Positions 6,967-15,771 of a stretch of 42,324 nucleotides of DNA are shown here, in pieces. The stretch covers positions 1-42,324 of the IMG/VR virus record IMGVR_UViG_3300018481_000035; one strand, 5' to 3'. The notes beneath the pieces were generated by a model that was not told where the DNA came from, made no database searches, and saw nothing but the letters and a program-made list of their open reading frames with translations. Numbering within the stretch: the first letter of the stretch is position 1; each line of letters begins with the position of its first letter. Both the position numbers and the translations under genes were made by a program. Source of the DNA: a virus.

Positions 6967-7131
6967 CTAGCTGGCTGCGGGAGGCGCTGGCGGCGACTCC
7001 GCGGGTTTCTCGCCGGGCGGCGGCGGTGATGCAGGCTCCGTGTCCGGCGGCTGCTTCGGTGGCACATCCACGGGCAGCGGCGGTGCCGGTACCAGCTGTT
7101 GGTCAGCCGGAGTCGGTGTCGGGTTTGTCAT
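6967..7131 (-). CDS. proline-rich microprotein, 54 aa
   Basis: Short frame starting ATG 7131, with AGGAG about 8 bases upstream, ending TAG. About four in ten residues are proline (for example PAPPLPVDVPPKQPP and SPPPPGEKP), so it is surely unfolded or a polyproline helix. It sits 9 bases upstream of the membrane gene, in the same direction. It may be a structural linker or membrane-associated partner. The case rests on the clean ribosome site and tight spacing. Confidence 0.55.
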   Translation of the reverse strand: MTNPTPTPADQQLVPAPPLPVDVPPKQPPDTEPASPPPPGEKPAESPPAPPAAS

Positions 7132-7140
7132 TACACTCTC

Positions 7141-7266
7141 CTACTTTTTGCCGGAGGACGTACTGGCTGCCGCTGGGGCCGGCGGCACCCAGACAGGCGG
7201 ATAGGGTGGCAACGGCACAGCAGCCGCGTTGCCGCATGGTGGGATACAATTCGTCACAATAGCCAT
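7141..7266 (-). CDS. Pro/Cys microprotein, 41 aa
   Basis: ATG 7266 has a strong AGGAGGA with 7-base spacing; an earlier ATG only 1 base after the ribosome site is unusable. The peptide begins with C-x3-C (CIPPC), followed by GNAAAVPLPPYPPVWVPPAP and a basic end. It resembles the 32-residue peptide at 36537-36635 (both have C-x3-C, then N-A-A-V-P-L and a Pro-rich stretch), which supports both as real. Function unknown; no membrane segment. Confidence 0.55.
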   Translation of the reverse strand: MAIVTNCIPPCGNAAAVPLPPYPPVWVPPAPAAASTSSGKK

Positions 7267-7283
7267 GGTTCATTCCTCCTCTG

Positions 7284-8141
7284 TTATCCCAGTGTGCCAC
7301 TAAACCCGCACCCGCCGCTCGCGTTGCCTGACGTGATGTTGGCAAACAAGGTCAGGTTAGCGATGCCTTCAGTCAGATGCAGCGACAGGATCGCCGTGCA
7401 GTTCTCGTAGGCCGCCGTGGTGCCGGGCGTGCTGGTGTTGCCGCCCGCGCCGCCCCACGCCGCGTTAACCTGAAACGATATGCCGACGTTGGCCCAGACG
7501 TTGGCGGTGCCAAACCAAGTGCCGGTGACGTTCAACGGCTCGTCTTGGAATGCGATGTAGCCACCGGCGGTTTGCGCGACCCACGCTGCCGCAGCGAAGA
7601 CGCCGCCGCCTGCCACCATGACGCTGACCGGACGACGGTTGAACCATGAGCGTGTGTATCGATATTGCGGGTTGTCGTAAAACGAATTGCTTGCTGGCGC
7701 TGTGCCGGACGTCTGCACAATGCCGACCAGAGTTCTGGTGTCGTCACCAGATTTGATTTCGGTGCCGATGTTGCCGGGCGTTGTCGAGGTGGCGTGCGCG
7801 GTCGCGGAGAAATCCAGTTGCATGCCAAGCGTCGGATGGATGAAGGCATAGACACGGTACACGCCGACAGCAACAGACGAACCGGCAACGCCGTTGACAA
7901 AGCAGTTGGACGGACCTGTGGTGACCCCGGCGGCCGGGATGTGATAGTTGAGACCGTTGATGCGGATCAAGTCGCCGTTCCGTGGCAAGAACACCAGCGA
8001 CTGACTGGGTGATGCGCCGACGATCTGAAGGTAGCCGCAGCACGGCGACGACATCACCGGCGTCGGTGCCCATTTGACGCCGTCCCACGTCCACGTCTGG
8101 AATTGCTGTCCGACGGCAGGCGAGGCCGGGAACGTGATCAT
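7284..8141 (-). CDS. tail-fibre-like protein (paralogue A), 285 aa
   Basis: The N-terminus (FPASPAVGQQF, then WTWDGVKWAPT) is the short cassette shared with other fibres here. A beta-rich body follows with the conserved ATSTTPGNIGTEIKSGDD segment and YTRSWFNRR, then a divergent C-terminal half that is Gly/Thr/Asn-rich. It is a clear paralogue of 8138-9016 over roughly the first 180 residues. Probably a distal fibre or tip subunit. The ATG at 8141 overlaps the preceding stop (ATGA), which rejects longer starts. Confidence 0.8.
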   Translation of the reverse strand: MITFPASPAVGQQFQTWTWDGVKWAPTPVMSSPCCGYLQIVGASPSQSLVFLPRNGDLIRINGLNYHIPAAGVTTGPSNCFVNGVAGSSVAVGVYRVYAFIHPTLGMQLDFSATAHATSTTPGNIGTEIKSGDDTRTLVGIVQTSGTAPASNSFYDNPQYRYTRSWFNRRPVSVMVAGGGVFAAAAWVAQTAGGYIAFQDEPLNVTGTWFGTANVWANVGISFQVNAAWGGAGGNTSTPGTTAAYENCTAILSLHLTEGIANLTLFANITSGNASGGCGFSGTLG

Positions 8142-9016
8142 AGTGTTGGGCCTGTCAGTGTTGCGAAGACACTGGCGGAGCCGCCGCCAGTAGGCCCGTA
8201 ATCGACCCACATGGTGAAATCCACCCGACTTCTTCCGTCTATCGACTGTACGACTGCGTGCGATTTTGCAGTAACATATTGCCCACCAGCGTTCGGAGTT
8301 GAGGTTGAGCAATTGATCCCAACATACGTCGCAGAGTTGATCAGTATATTAGGATTGAAATTCCCGTTGGCGGTCGCAGTGAAAACGAACTGCCCTTGAA
8401 TGGCGATGACGTCGTCAGCAAACCCAACCACGAACACGGCGACCAGAGGCGTATGTGCAGCGACAGAAGCGTTAACGGTACCGACAGCAAACGCCGCGCT
8501 GTGCCGACGATTGAACCATGAGCGCGTGTGCCGATAGGTGTAGTCGTCGTGGAACGACGGATTGTTCGGCGCTGCGCCGGACGCTTCGATGATGCCGACC
8601 AGTGTTTGCGTGTTATCGCCGGAACGGATCTCGGTGCCGATATTGCCGGGTGTAGTCGATGTGGCGCGTCCGGTTCGCGAGAAGCTCAGTTGCAAGCCAG
8701 CGGTCGCGTGCACGAAAGCATAGACAAACCACTGACCGGGGCTTAGCGCGCCCATGACCTTGTCGATGTAGCAAGCGGTAGCGACCGCGGAGATCCCGGC
8801 AGCCGGTATCTTGTAGATCAGCCCGGCGATCTTGATCTGGTCGCCATTGCACGGGACCAGCATCATGGTATTCGAATTCGACTGACCGGCTGGCAGCTGC
8901 ATCCGCCCGCAACGAGGACTGCGATCCGCTTTGGTTGGCGTCCACTTGACGCCGTCCCATGTCCACGTCTTGAACTGTTGGCCTGCAACAGGGGTGGTTG
9001 GAAGCCCTAGTGCCAT
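8138..9016 (-). CDS. tail-fibre-like protein (paralogue B), 292 aa
   Basis: Paralogue of 7284-8141. It shares the TPVAGQQF / WTWDGVKWTPT N-terminus, the NGDQIKIAGLIYKIPAAG region, ATSTTPGNIGTEIRSGDN and HTRSWFNRR. The last 120 residues differ, as expected if the C-terminal part contacts the receptor. ATG 9016 overlaps the upstream stop by one base (TGATG). Role as fibre or receptor-binding subunit is inferred from location and the shared cassette. Confidence 0.8.
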   Translation of the reverse strand: MALGLPTTPVAGQQFKTWTWDGVKWTPTKADRSPRCGRMQLPAGQSNSNTMMLVPCNGDQIKIAGLIYKIPAAGISAVATACYIDKVMGALSPGQWFVYAFVHATAGLQLSFSRTGRATSTTPGNIGTEIRSGDNTQTLVGIIEASGAAPNNPSFHDDYTYRHTRSWFNRRHSAAFAVGTVNASVAAHTPLVAVFVVGFADDVIAIQGQFVFTATANGNFNPNILINSATYVGINCSTSTPNAGGQYVTAKSHAVVQSIDGRSRVDFTMWVDYGPTGGGSASVFATLTGPTL

Positions 9017-9273
9017 CAGGCCTTCATCGCATCGGCCAGCCGCGCCTCCAGCGCACCGATCTGTGTCTGCATCACCGCTACAATGCTGTCGATGACCTCT
9101 TGTGGAAACACCAGATCGGCGCTGTTGATCGTGACCTCCGACATCGGCATCACGTCCGCGCCGGTGGCGACATGCATGCGAGTGATCCGGCCGTAGTTGG
9201 TCAACAACTCGACGGCTTGATTCAATCCTCGCAATTCCATTTGCGCCATGATCGCGGCGTCGAGGTTGGACAT
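9016..9273 (-). CDS. small helical protein, 85 aa
   Basis: N-terminal helix (AAIMAQMELRGLNQAVELL), a short beta-like middle and a C-terminal coiled coil (IVAVMQTQIGALEARLADAM). ATG 9273 has AGGAG about 6 bases upstream. Lying between the collagen-like fibre and the paralogue pair, it may be a fibre connector, oligomerisation partner or assembly chaperone; this is context only. Confidence 0.65.
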   Translation of the reverse strand: MSNLDAAIMAQMELRGLNQAVELLTNYGRITRMHVATGADVMPMSEVTINSADLVFPQEVIDSIVAVMQTQIGALEARLADAMKA

Positions 9274-9282
9274 CAAAAACTC

Positions 9283-11040
9283 CTAGCCACTGTTGGCGGC
9301 GACCCATGTGGTGCCGACGAAGACATAAAGCTGACCACCCACCGTGTCGAACCACAGCGACTGCGCGGTCGGGCCGGGCGGCGGGGTGTCGCTCTGGATC
9401 ACGCTGACGCCGGCCGGGCCTTGCGCGCCAGCCGGACCCTGAATGCCTTGTGGTCCCTGCGCACCGGCAGGCCCCGGCACAGTCGAGGCCGGGCCTACCG
9501 GACCCTGAATGCCTTGTGCGCCGGTCGCGCCGGGGTCGCCAGTGTCGCCCTTTGGGCCTTCTGGTCCGGCCGGACCCGGCACCACTGAGTCCGCGCCTGC
9601 CGGGCCTTGCGATCCGGTGGCACCGACCGGACCTTGGATACCCTGCGGGCCGGCATCGCCAGTGTCGCCCTTCGGACCCTCCGGGCCTGCCGGTCCCGGC
9701 ACCGTGCTATCAGCGCCGGGCGGGCCTGTCGGACCCGGCACCGTGCTGTCGGCACCGGCCGGTCCCACCGGACCTTGTGGGCCGGGCACCGTGCTATCAG
9801 CGCCGGTCGCGCCCTGCGGGCCGGTATCGCCGACCGGGCCTTGTACGCCCTGCAAGCCCTGCGGACCCTGTGCGCCAGTCTCGCCGGTGTCGCCCTTCAG
9901 TCCCTGCGGCCCCTGCGGACCGATCTCGCCCTGCGGCCCTTCCGGCCCCGGTACTGTCGAATCAGCGCCGGTAAGACCTATCGGACCCTGCGGGCCGATA
10001 TCGCCGGTGTCGCCCTTGAGACCTTGTGGTCCCTGCGGGCCGACGTCGCCCTGCGGGCCTTCCGGTCCCGGCACCGTGCTGTCAGCGCCCGTCGCGCCGA
10101 CCGGGCCTTGAATGCCTTGAATGCCCTGCGGGCCGGGATCGCCGGTGTCGCCCTTCGGACCCTCTGGCCCCGGCACCGTTGAGTCCGCGCCGGTCGCGCC
10201 GACCGGACCTTGCTCACCCTGTACGCCCTGCGGACCCGTGTCGCCGGTGTCACCCTTGACGCCCTGCGGGCCGATGTCGCCCTGCGGGCCGGTCGGTCCC
10301 GCCGGGCCGATTGGCCCCTGAATGCCCTGCGGGCCGGTGGGACCGGCCGGACCTTGGATCGGACCGGCGTTGATCCAAGTCCCAGTCTCGGCGTCCCAAA
10401 TCCACATGTCGCCGGTGGCTTCGATGATCCAAGCATCGCCATCGGCGTTGCCGGTCGGTGGTAGATCGCCGACGGTCGGCACCTGTCCCTTGACGTTGAT
10501 GCCGGTGCCGGCTGCGCCCTGCGGGCCTTCCGGGCCGGTCGGTCCTGCCGGGCCGGGCACGCCCTGCGGACCCGCCGGGCCGGGCACGGTCGACGCCGGG
10601 CCGGTCGCGCCGGTGTCGCCCTTGGCACCCTGTGGACCGGCCGGGCCGGGCACCGTAGAGGCCGCGCCGACGTCACCCTTGGGTCCAGCGGGACCGGCCG
10701 GGCCTGCGGGACCAGCCGGACCCGGAACGGTGCTGCCGGGGCCTGCGGGGCCTGCTGGGCCGGGCGGCCCTTGCGGGCCAGTTGGGCCGGGCGGACCCGG
10801 TTCACCGCTTCCGGGGAGCGCGTCAGTGCCCAGAATGCCGTTCCGCAGCCACAGCGGGGTCTGCACCGCGATGGCTTCGGCCGCGCCGCGGTCGTGGGTG
10901 CTCTTGCCGACCAGCGTCCGGCCGTCGGTGACGATGGCCATCTGGTCGTTGTAGTTGGTGAAGATCGACCGCTGGATCGGCTCGCCGGTCTCCGGGTTCT
11001 TCGTCGCCCGGTCGAGCGGGTAGACTTCCGGGGCAGCCAT
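9283..11040 (-). CDS. collagen-like tail fibre protein
   Basis: 585 residues. Residues 1-75 are a non-collagen N-terminal head, probably the attachment part. Gly-X-Y repeats run at about 77-179 and 225-541. They are interrupted by a 45-residue module with [15 protein letters not shown] and by about eleven breaks of the form (A/D)STVPGP. The C-terminus has an S-L-W-F-D / Q-L-Y-V-F module also seen in neighbouring fibres. Such repeats form trimeric collagen-like shafts in phage fibres. ATG 11040 overlaps the upstream stop (TGATG). Confidence 0.88.
   Translation of the reverse strand: MAAPEVYPLDRATKNPETGEPIQRSIFTNYNDQMAIVTDGRTLVGKSTHDRGAAEAIAVQTPLWLRNGILGTDALPGSGEPGPPGPTGPQGPPGPAGPAGPGSTVPGPAGPAGPAGPAGPKGDVGAASTVPGPAGPQGAKGDTGATGPASTVPGPAGPQGVPGPAGPTGPEGPQGAAGTGINVKGQVPTVGDLPPTGNADGDAWIIEATGDMWIWDAETGTWINAGPIQGPAGPTGPQGIQGPIGPAGPTGPQGDIGPQGVKGDTGDTGPQGVQGEQGPVGATGADSTVPGPEGPKGDTGDPGPQGIQGIQGPVGATGADSTVPGPEGPQGDVGPQGPQGLKGDTGDIGPQGPIGLTGADSTVPGPEGPQGEIGPQGPQGLKGDTGETGAQGPQGLQGVQGPVGDTGPQGATGADSTVPGPQGPVGPAGADSTVPGPTGPPGADSTVPGPAGPEGPKGDTGDAGPQGIQGPVGATGSQGPAGADSVVPGPAGPEGPKGDTGDPGATGAQGIQGPVGPASTVPGPAGAQGPQGIQGPAGAQGPAGVSVIQSDTPPPGPTAQSLWFDTVGGQLYVFVGTTWVAANSG
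9420..10812 (-). repeat. Gly-X-Y coding repeats
   Basis: Long imperfect repetition of 9-base units encoding G-P-X / G-X-Q triplets, with recurrent longer units encoding DSTVPGP. It lies inside the collagen-like fibre and is prone to expansion and contraction by slippage or recombination, so assemblies may differ in length here. On the opposite strand it gives spurious Pro-rich open frames. Confidence 0.85.
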
Positions 11041-11225
11041 CAAGCTTCCTTGTCGCGGATCATCTTGGCCACGGCCGCCTCGACTTCGGCAAGGTGGTGC
11101 AGTCCGTTCTTGAAGCGTTCCAGTGCCTGCTCCGGCGCGGTGACTTCCTTCACCAGCACGCTGAACAGGTGAATGAATTGCGCACTAACCGCTTCATTCA
11201 AAACGTCTTCCAGATTTCGGTTCAC
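11040..11225 (-). CDS. small helical protein, 61 aa
   Basis: All-helical acidic protein ([21 protein letters not shown], then [24 protein letters not shown]), likely dimeric. The start overlaps the amidase stop (ATGA) and the stop overlaps the collagen-fibre ATG (TGATG). Unknown role between lysis enzyme and fibre. Confidence 0.65.
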   Translation of the reverse strand: MNRNLEDVLNEAVSAQFIHLFSVLVKEVTAPEQALERFKNGLHHLAEVEAAVAKMIRDKEA

Positions 11226-12307
11226 CCTTTGGTCCCGACCTGCTCGCCATTGACATAGATCAAAACCTCGCCGGACACCTCGATGTCGACACGCGGAATC
11301 GGCCGTGGGCGCGGCGGGCGTGGCGGCCGCGGCGGGCGCTCTTCGCCCTCCCCTACTTCGCCTTCGACGTCCTCGATGCCGCTCAGTTCAATCGCCAGCG
11401 CCTCGATGATGCCTTCGAAGTTGACTTTGTAAGCATCAGCGTCGGCCTGTGAATCCACGAAGCAGACCTCCAGCAGCACGCTGGGCATGTCGGTTGCGTT
11501 CAAAAAATGCAGGTCGCTGCGGTACTTGCCACCGCGGTCGATGAAATCACCGCCTTCCGAGATGGCGGCCGACAGCCACCCGGCCAGATCCGCCTGCGTG
11601 ACGTAGAGCACCTCCGTGCCCATCGGCTTATCGACCTGTTCGTAGGCGTTGAAGTGCACGCTGATATCAAGCTGGCGGTCCTGATCGTTGTGAAAATCCG
11701 TAATGCAGTGCAAGTTCTCGGACTGGGATTCGGAGGTGTCGTCGTGGAATGTGACCACCTCGACGCCGCGTTTTCGCAGCGCATCGGCCAGCGCCTCCGT
11801 GACTTTGCGGGCCTCGTCGACCTCGTCGAGAATGCCTGACGCGCCGCGGACATGCAGCCCGTGGCCGGAAGAGATCACGATTCGTTCGTATGGCATGGTA
11901 ACCTCATCTGGTTGATAGAATGGGTAGATCACTTCGACTTCGTCGTCGGTGGTGACTCCCAGCGCCTCCATCAAGCCGGGGCTGATATCAGCGATCCGGT
12001 CGGTGTCTTCATGCGGTCCCCAATCTGCCGGATGTGCGAGGTACCGCTTCCCGGTCTTCGGTGCCCAGACCAGCGCCACATGCTCCAGCAGCGACGGCTT
12101 GGGATAGAGATTGTAGTCCCAGCGGCAGGCCACATAGAATTCGTCTGGATCGAGGCGGCGCGCGAGTCCCGAAGTGCCAGACGGCTGCACCGGCAAGAAC
12201 AGATGCGGCGCGTCCTCGACATCGTAGATGAAGGCCAGCCCTTCGTCTGGGCCGACGCCGGTGTCGTCGGGGCCGCCAAACCATGAGACCTTACCGCGGA
12301 GGCGCAT
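11222..12307 (-). CDS. endolysin: N-acetylmuramoyl-L-alanine amidase with N-terminal DPBB-like domain
   Basis: Zinc amidase (Amidase_3 type) that cuts the MurNAc-L-Ala bond of peptidoglycan. Key residues are His149 in VISSGHGLH, Glu162 or Glu165, His218 in ISVHFNA and the catalytic Glu280 in LLEVCF. Residues about 60-130 (WAPKTGKRYLAHPADWGP, ISPGLMEALG) look like a double-psi beta-barrel/barwin-type domain. A Pro/Arg linker (PPRPPRPPRPRP) and a short beta tail end the protein. No signal peptide, so a holin is needed. ATG 12307 has AAGGAG upstream and is chosen over GTG 12334. Confidence 0.88.
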   Translation of the reverse strand: MRLRGKVSWFGGPDDTGVGPDEGLAFIYDVEDAPHLFLPVQPSGTSGLARRLDPDEFYVACRWDYNLYPKPSLLEHVALVWAPKTGKRYLAHPADWGPHEDTDRIADISPGLMEALGVTTDDEVEVIYPFYQPDEVTMPYERIVISSGHGLHVRGASGILDEVDEARKVTEALADALRKRGVEVVTFHDDTSESQSENLHCITDFHNDQDRQLDISVHFNAYEQVDKPMGTEVLYVTQADLAGWLSAAISEGGDFIDRGGKYRSDLHFLNATDMPSVLLEVCFVDSQADADAYKVNFEGIIEALAIELSGIEDVEGEVGEGEERPPRPPRPPRPRPIPRVDIEVSGEVLIYVNGEQVGTKG

Positions 12308-12719
12308 TGGCTTTCTCCTTGGCTTCCTTTTCACGGAATTCTTTGATCTCGTCCGCCAGCACCACGACCCGCTTGCACAGGTCGGTCAACTCGTCACTGT
12401 CCAAAGAACCCGGCGCACGCAATCCCAGCAGTTTCTCGTTGCGACCGTCCAGCCCGTACACGATGAAAACGCTGTGACGAGCTTGGCTACCGTAGCGGTG
12501 ACCCTCCAGCACGACGCACGGCGCGTGGATATCTAGAATCACCGCCGACGACATGAACTCGCGCCGGAACGAGACGTCGCTCAGAAATTTGTAGGCGAAG
12601 TAGGACGGCACCGCGAGAAGGATGAGCAGCGCCGTAATCAGGATGTTCGTAAGGCTGAGCGTGCGAACGACGCCGAACGCACGCTCAAGCATGCCGCCGC
12701 GCGGCTCTTCCGGTGCCAT
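12291..12719 (-). CDS. membrane protein with C-terminal coiled coil, lysis candidate
   Basis: 142 residues. There is one TM helix at about 24-44 (ILITALLILLAVPSYFAY), then a soluble domain of about 70 residues, and a charged C-terminal helix (EIKEFREKEAKEKA). Lying directly upstream of, and overlapping, the amidase gene suggests a lysis function: pinholin, regulator or inner-membrane spanin. The long soluble domain is not typical for a holin. The ribosome site is weak. Confidence 0.65.
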   Translation of the reverse strand: MAPEEPRGGMLERAFGVVRTLSLTNILITALLILLAVPSYFAYKFLSDVSFRREFMSSAVILDIHAPCVVLEGHRYGSQARHSVFIVYGLDGRNEKLLGLRAPGSLDSDELTDLCKRVVVLADEIKEFREKEAKEKANAPPR

Positions 12720-12724
12720 TTCAT

Positions 12725-12934
12725 TTACGCAATCGGCTTGACGTCAGTCGGGCTGCTAGCGCCTTCAGGCCACGGGTGCGCCGATCCCAGACGCGGAGCC
12801 GTAACCATGCCGAGGTTAAACGGCGCATGGCCTTCGACCACCGGCTTCACGTATTCACGCAGCGCCTCGATGTCCGCCTGCACTTGAGCAAGTTGCGTCT
12901 GCACTTGCACAAGCTGTTCTTCCACGGTTGCCAT
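12725..12934 (-). CDS. small coiled-coil protein, 69 aa
   Basis: Residues 3-33 form a heptad coiled coil (VEEQLVQVQTQLAQVQADIEA); the rest is Pro/Gly-rich and probably extended. AGGAGAG lies upstream of ATG 12934; an in-frame upstream extension is possible but lacks a site. It may be an oligomerisation or attachment piece of the fibre/lysis region. Function unknown. Confidence 0.65.
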   Translation of the reverse strand: MATVEEQLVQVQTQLAQVQADIEALREYVKPVVEGHAPFNLGMVTAPRLGSAHPWPEGASSPTDVKPIA

Positions 12935-12950
12935 TTCACGTCTCTCCTGT

Positions 12951-14267
12951 TTAGCCGATGAACTGACCACCGGAACTGATCGTACCCGGCAGGTTGCCGG
13001 GGATGGTTGAGCCAGCGGCGTATATCACGGAATTGCTGGTGCAGTTATATTGCACTCCGCTGACGTTGGAGTTGATCGACGGTGACCACACGACAGTCGA
13101 CAGGAACTGCGCGACAATTGTCGCCGACGTGAAGTTGACGTTTTGCACCGTCCACTGGTGCGGCGTCATCGCACCTTCGTCGACTACGACACCATTACCG
13201 GAGGCGATGAGAGCGCCGGCTTGTCCGATTCCGGCAAACGTCAGACGGCCGCCCATGTAGATGCGGCCCGACGTTTCGATGCCCCAGATCTCCGGCCCGG
13301 TAGCCAGCTGCTGGAGAATCGAATGCCTGATCTGAACCAGCGAGTTTTCGTTGCCGAGAGCGGCGTTGAACCCACCCTGATCGATCAGCAATGTGACGCC
13401 CTGCACCATCACCTTCGCGCAGTCGGTGATGTAGCAGGCATAGGACTTGCCATTGAGATAGCGCGTGCCCGCGATCCGGTAGGCTGACGGGTTGTTGACG
13501 TCTCCGGTGATGATCATGGTGATCGACGAATACGCCAGCCGCGCCGTCTCGTAGGTGCCCGGAATACCAAGCCTGAAGTGAATGGCGAAGCTTGGCGTCT
13601 GGGCGTAACGAGAGCCGATGGCAGCGAACGCGCCGTTGATGGTGCGGAACGCTTTGGCTGCCGAATTCTCGGTGCCGTCTCCGGTGGAGTCGTTGCCGTC
13701 GGTGCGCACCCACGCATCGATGGTGCCATTGGCTACGATGGGCACCTGAGATGCGACGAGACCAACAACGTAGAATGCGCCCTGCCAGTAGCTGATGATC
13801 AGCGGCTTTCCAGCACGCATGTCCAAGAACTGCAAGTTTGCGCCGTCGTTGCGAAGGATCGGCACCCAGCCCTTGTTGTCGATGTTGATGCGCGACACAC
13901 CTTGGTTGTTCACCGCAGGGATGACGACCAGCGTGAGGTGATCGTTGTAGCGCGTCAGCGTCGGGTTCATCGCCATGATGTAGTCGAACGGACCACCGCT
14001 GGCGTAGCTGCCAACCGGAATGCCGCGCTGGACGATGTAGCGAACTGCACGTTCGACATTGTCCAGATTGACGCACTGATACTGAACCTCACCTTTCATG
14101 ATGAGATTCATCTGCTCCGCCAGCATTGCGTTGGCGGCGGCAGGGTCAAACCGTGGCTGACAGCGAGAGGTCGAGTACCACAGTTCATTGCACCCCGCGG
14201 TGTCGACGTCGGGGAGCGAGTTTTTGGCTTCCCCCGGAGGGACGCCTGAATCAGGGAACATTGCCAT
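12951..14267 (-). CDS. putative beta-helix tail spike / fibre protein
   Basis: 438 residues. The N-terminal 120 residues are a mixed domain that differs from the neighbouring fibres. Then VRTDGNDSTGDGTENS and AKAFRTINGAF appear, the usual lead-in of right-handed beta-helix (pectin-lyase-like) tail proteins, followed by about 220 residues of short beta repeats with Asn/Gly turns. It may bind or degrade a surface polysaccharide; no catalytic residues can be named. AGGAAG precedes the ATG. Confidence 0.75.
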   Translation of the reverse strand: MAMFPDSGVPPGEAKNSLPDVDTAGCNELWYSTSRCQPRFDPAAANAMLAEQMNLIMKGEVQYQCVNLDNVERAVRYIVQRGIPVGSYASGGPFDYIMAMNPTLTRYNDHLTLVVIPAVNNQGVSRINIDNKGWVPILRNDGANLQFLDMRAGKPLIISYWQGAFYVVGLVASQVPIVANGTIDAWVRTDGNDSTGDGTENSAAKAFRTINGAFAAIGSRYAQTPSFAIHFRLGIPGTYETARLAYSSITMIITGDVNNPSAYRIAGTRYLNGKSYACYITDCAKVMVQGVTLLIDQGGFNAALGNENSLVQIRHSILQQLATGPEIWGIETSGRIYMGGRLTFAGIGQAGALIASGNGVVVDEGAMTPHQWTVQNVNFTSATIVAQFLSTVVWSPSINSNVSGVQYNCTSNSVIYAAGSTIPGNLPGTISSGGQFIG

Positions 14268-14271
14268 TTGG

Positions 14272-15771
14272 TTACTTCCTCTTCACGACTGTACCACCTT
14301 CAAGTGATTCTACCCTCGCCGCCAATTCCTTGACGGCGTTAACGAGTGCGTAAATCAACGGGTCCATTCCGAAAACGCGCAGATCATCGACAGCTTGGCC
14401 GTCGATATACCCATCACGTCTGCTCACCAACTCAGGCATCGCAGCTTCGATGTCCTGCGCCACCAGTCCAACGAACTCTTTGCCGCCAACCGCCACGTTG
14501 CGGTTGACCGAATTGGAGTACGGCACCGTCTGCGGCGGCGGCTCGCCCGCGCCGCGCCAATTTATGTCGGCAGGCTCACCGATGGAATCATTGCCCTTCA
14601 GCTTGTAGCGAATCGGGTTCAGCGTCTTGATCTGCGCAAGCCCGGCGGTGTACGCGCCCAGCACCGTTTTGATGCGTGCGTCGGAATAGATGTACCAAGT
14701 CGTCGTCGCCGATTTGAGCGCGCTGTCGCTGTAGTAATAATACCCGGCACCGCTGTCCCACATGCTGTGGTTCGTGATGCCGTTGGTGCCGCACTGAAGG
14801 TGCACATTGCCGCCGGTGTCCGCAATCATCGCGGCCAAATTGGTGCCGCTCATATGGTAGAGAAAAAAGTACGTCTGGATCGACATCTGGAAATTGCATG
14901 ACGGTCCGGTGACCAGATTTCCGTTGTTGACGGATGCTCCGGTATTGAAAAGTGTCGGACCAGACACGCTGATGCCGCCGCTGATAGCCGTATTACCAGC
15001 TATGACAACATTGCCGCTGGTGACATTCAGCCCGGCGGCGATGTTGGCCCCGCCAGTGGTGACGTTCAGCGACTGCGCTGTCAGCGCGTTGGAGATGTTG
15101 ACTACGCCGGTGAAGTTCGCCGCGCCCATCGTTATCAGGCCGGTCGAACGAGTGATCTGGAACGGAGCGCCAAGAGACTCCCCGGCATCGTTAAAGCGGT
15201 AGAGAAAGAGATCGCCGCCGACGTTACTGCCGGTTTCCAAAGCACCGCCAGCCACAAGACTCCAGCGCAGCAAGCCGCTTTTGGTGAAAGAGAAATTGTT
15301 ATTGTACCCGGCAGTACTGCCGTCGTAATCCAGCACCAACGAAGATTCTTTGAGGGAGCTTATCCACACCCGACCGCGAAATTTGCTCTCGCCAGTGGCG
15401 CGGTTGATGCGCAACGGCTCGTCCACATACACGCCAGCATCGTCATGACGCTGGATCGCGAAGTTGCTGCCGGTGTTGCCGCCGCCTTCCGGGTCGGTAC
15501 CGCCGAGCACGACACGCCATCGTGTGGCGGCTCCGTTGGCACCGGCAATCATGCTTGGCGCAGCACCGATCTTGCTGATCACCAGATTGCCCGTCATCAC
15601 GTCGCCGGTGATGTTCACATAGCGGTCGTCGCTTTCGACTTTGTTGTATGAATCGACCGTGCTGTCCGCCGTCAGCGGCTTCACGGTCCAGCCTTGGCCG
15701 TTCCACACATAAGTAAAGCCGACGGCGTCGAACTCCTGACCGATGGTCGGAGCGGCGGGGAAATCAATCAC
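14272..15771 (-). CDS. tail fibre with S74 intramolecular chaperone (1)
   Basis: 499 residues. Residues 1-35 are the shared cassette (DFPAAPTIGQEF, then YVWNGQGW), followed by a SYNKVESDDRYVNITGDVMTG module typical of fibre necks. A beta-rich shaft contains an N-V-T-S-G-N-V-V-I-A-G stretch. The C-terminal chaperone begins at about residue 363 (SDARIK) and continues with GLAQIKTLNPIRYKLKG, FVGLVAQDIEAAMPELV and a terminal coiled coil. In this family the chaperone cuts itself off before the SD motif after trimerisation. The start overlaps the upstream stop (ATGA). Confidence 0.9.
   Translation of the reverse strand: MIDFPAAPTIGQEFDAVGFTYVWNGQGWTVKPLTADSTVDSYNKVESDDRYVNITGDVMTGNLVISKIGAAPSMIAGANGAATRWRVVLGGTDPEGGGNTGSNFAIQRHDDAGVYVDEPLRINRATGESKFRGRVWISSLKESSLVLDYDGSTAGYNNNFSFTKSGLLRWSLVAGGALETGSNVGGDLFLYRFNDAGESLGAPFQITRSTGLITMGAANFTGVVNISNALTAQSLNVTTGGANIAAGLNVTSGNVVIAGNTAISGGISVSGPTLFNTGASVNNGNLVTGPSCNFQMSIQTYFFLYHMSGTNLAAMIADTGGNVHLQCGTNGITNHSMWDSGAGYYYYSDSALKSATTTWYIYSDARIKTVLGAYTAGLAQIKTLNPIRYKLKGNDSIGEPADINWRGAGEPPPQTVPYSNSVNRNVAVGGKEFVGLVAQDIEAAMPELVSRRDGYIDGQAVDDLRVFGMDPLIYALVNAVKELAARVESLEGGTVVKRK
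15580..15771 (-). repeat. fibre N-terminal cassette, copy 1
   Basis: Encodes residues 1-64 of the S74 fibre and matches 16883-17074 almost throughout at protein level. The DNA differs mainly at third codon positions, so the duplication is old and the protein sequence has been kept. Likely the common docking and neck module. Confidence 0.75.

Noticed and set aside
9420-10812. Possible CRISPR or tandem DNA repeat array
   Set aside because: Repeats are short, imperfect and in phase with codons for G-X-Y; there are no spacers of constant length.
9450-10954. Several + strand and alternative-frame Pro/Arg-rich open frames
   Set aside because: All are translations of the Gly-X-Y repeat DNA in other frames and mirror its periodicity.
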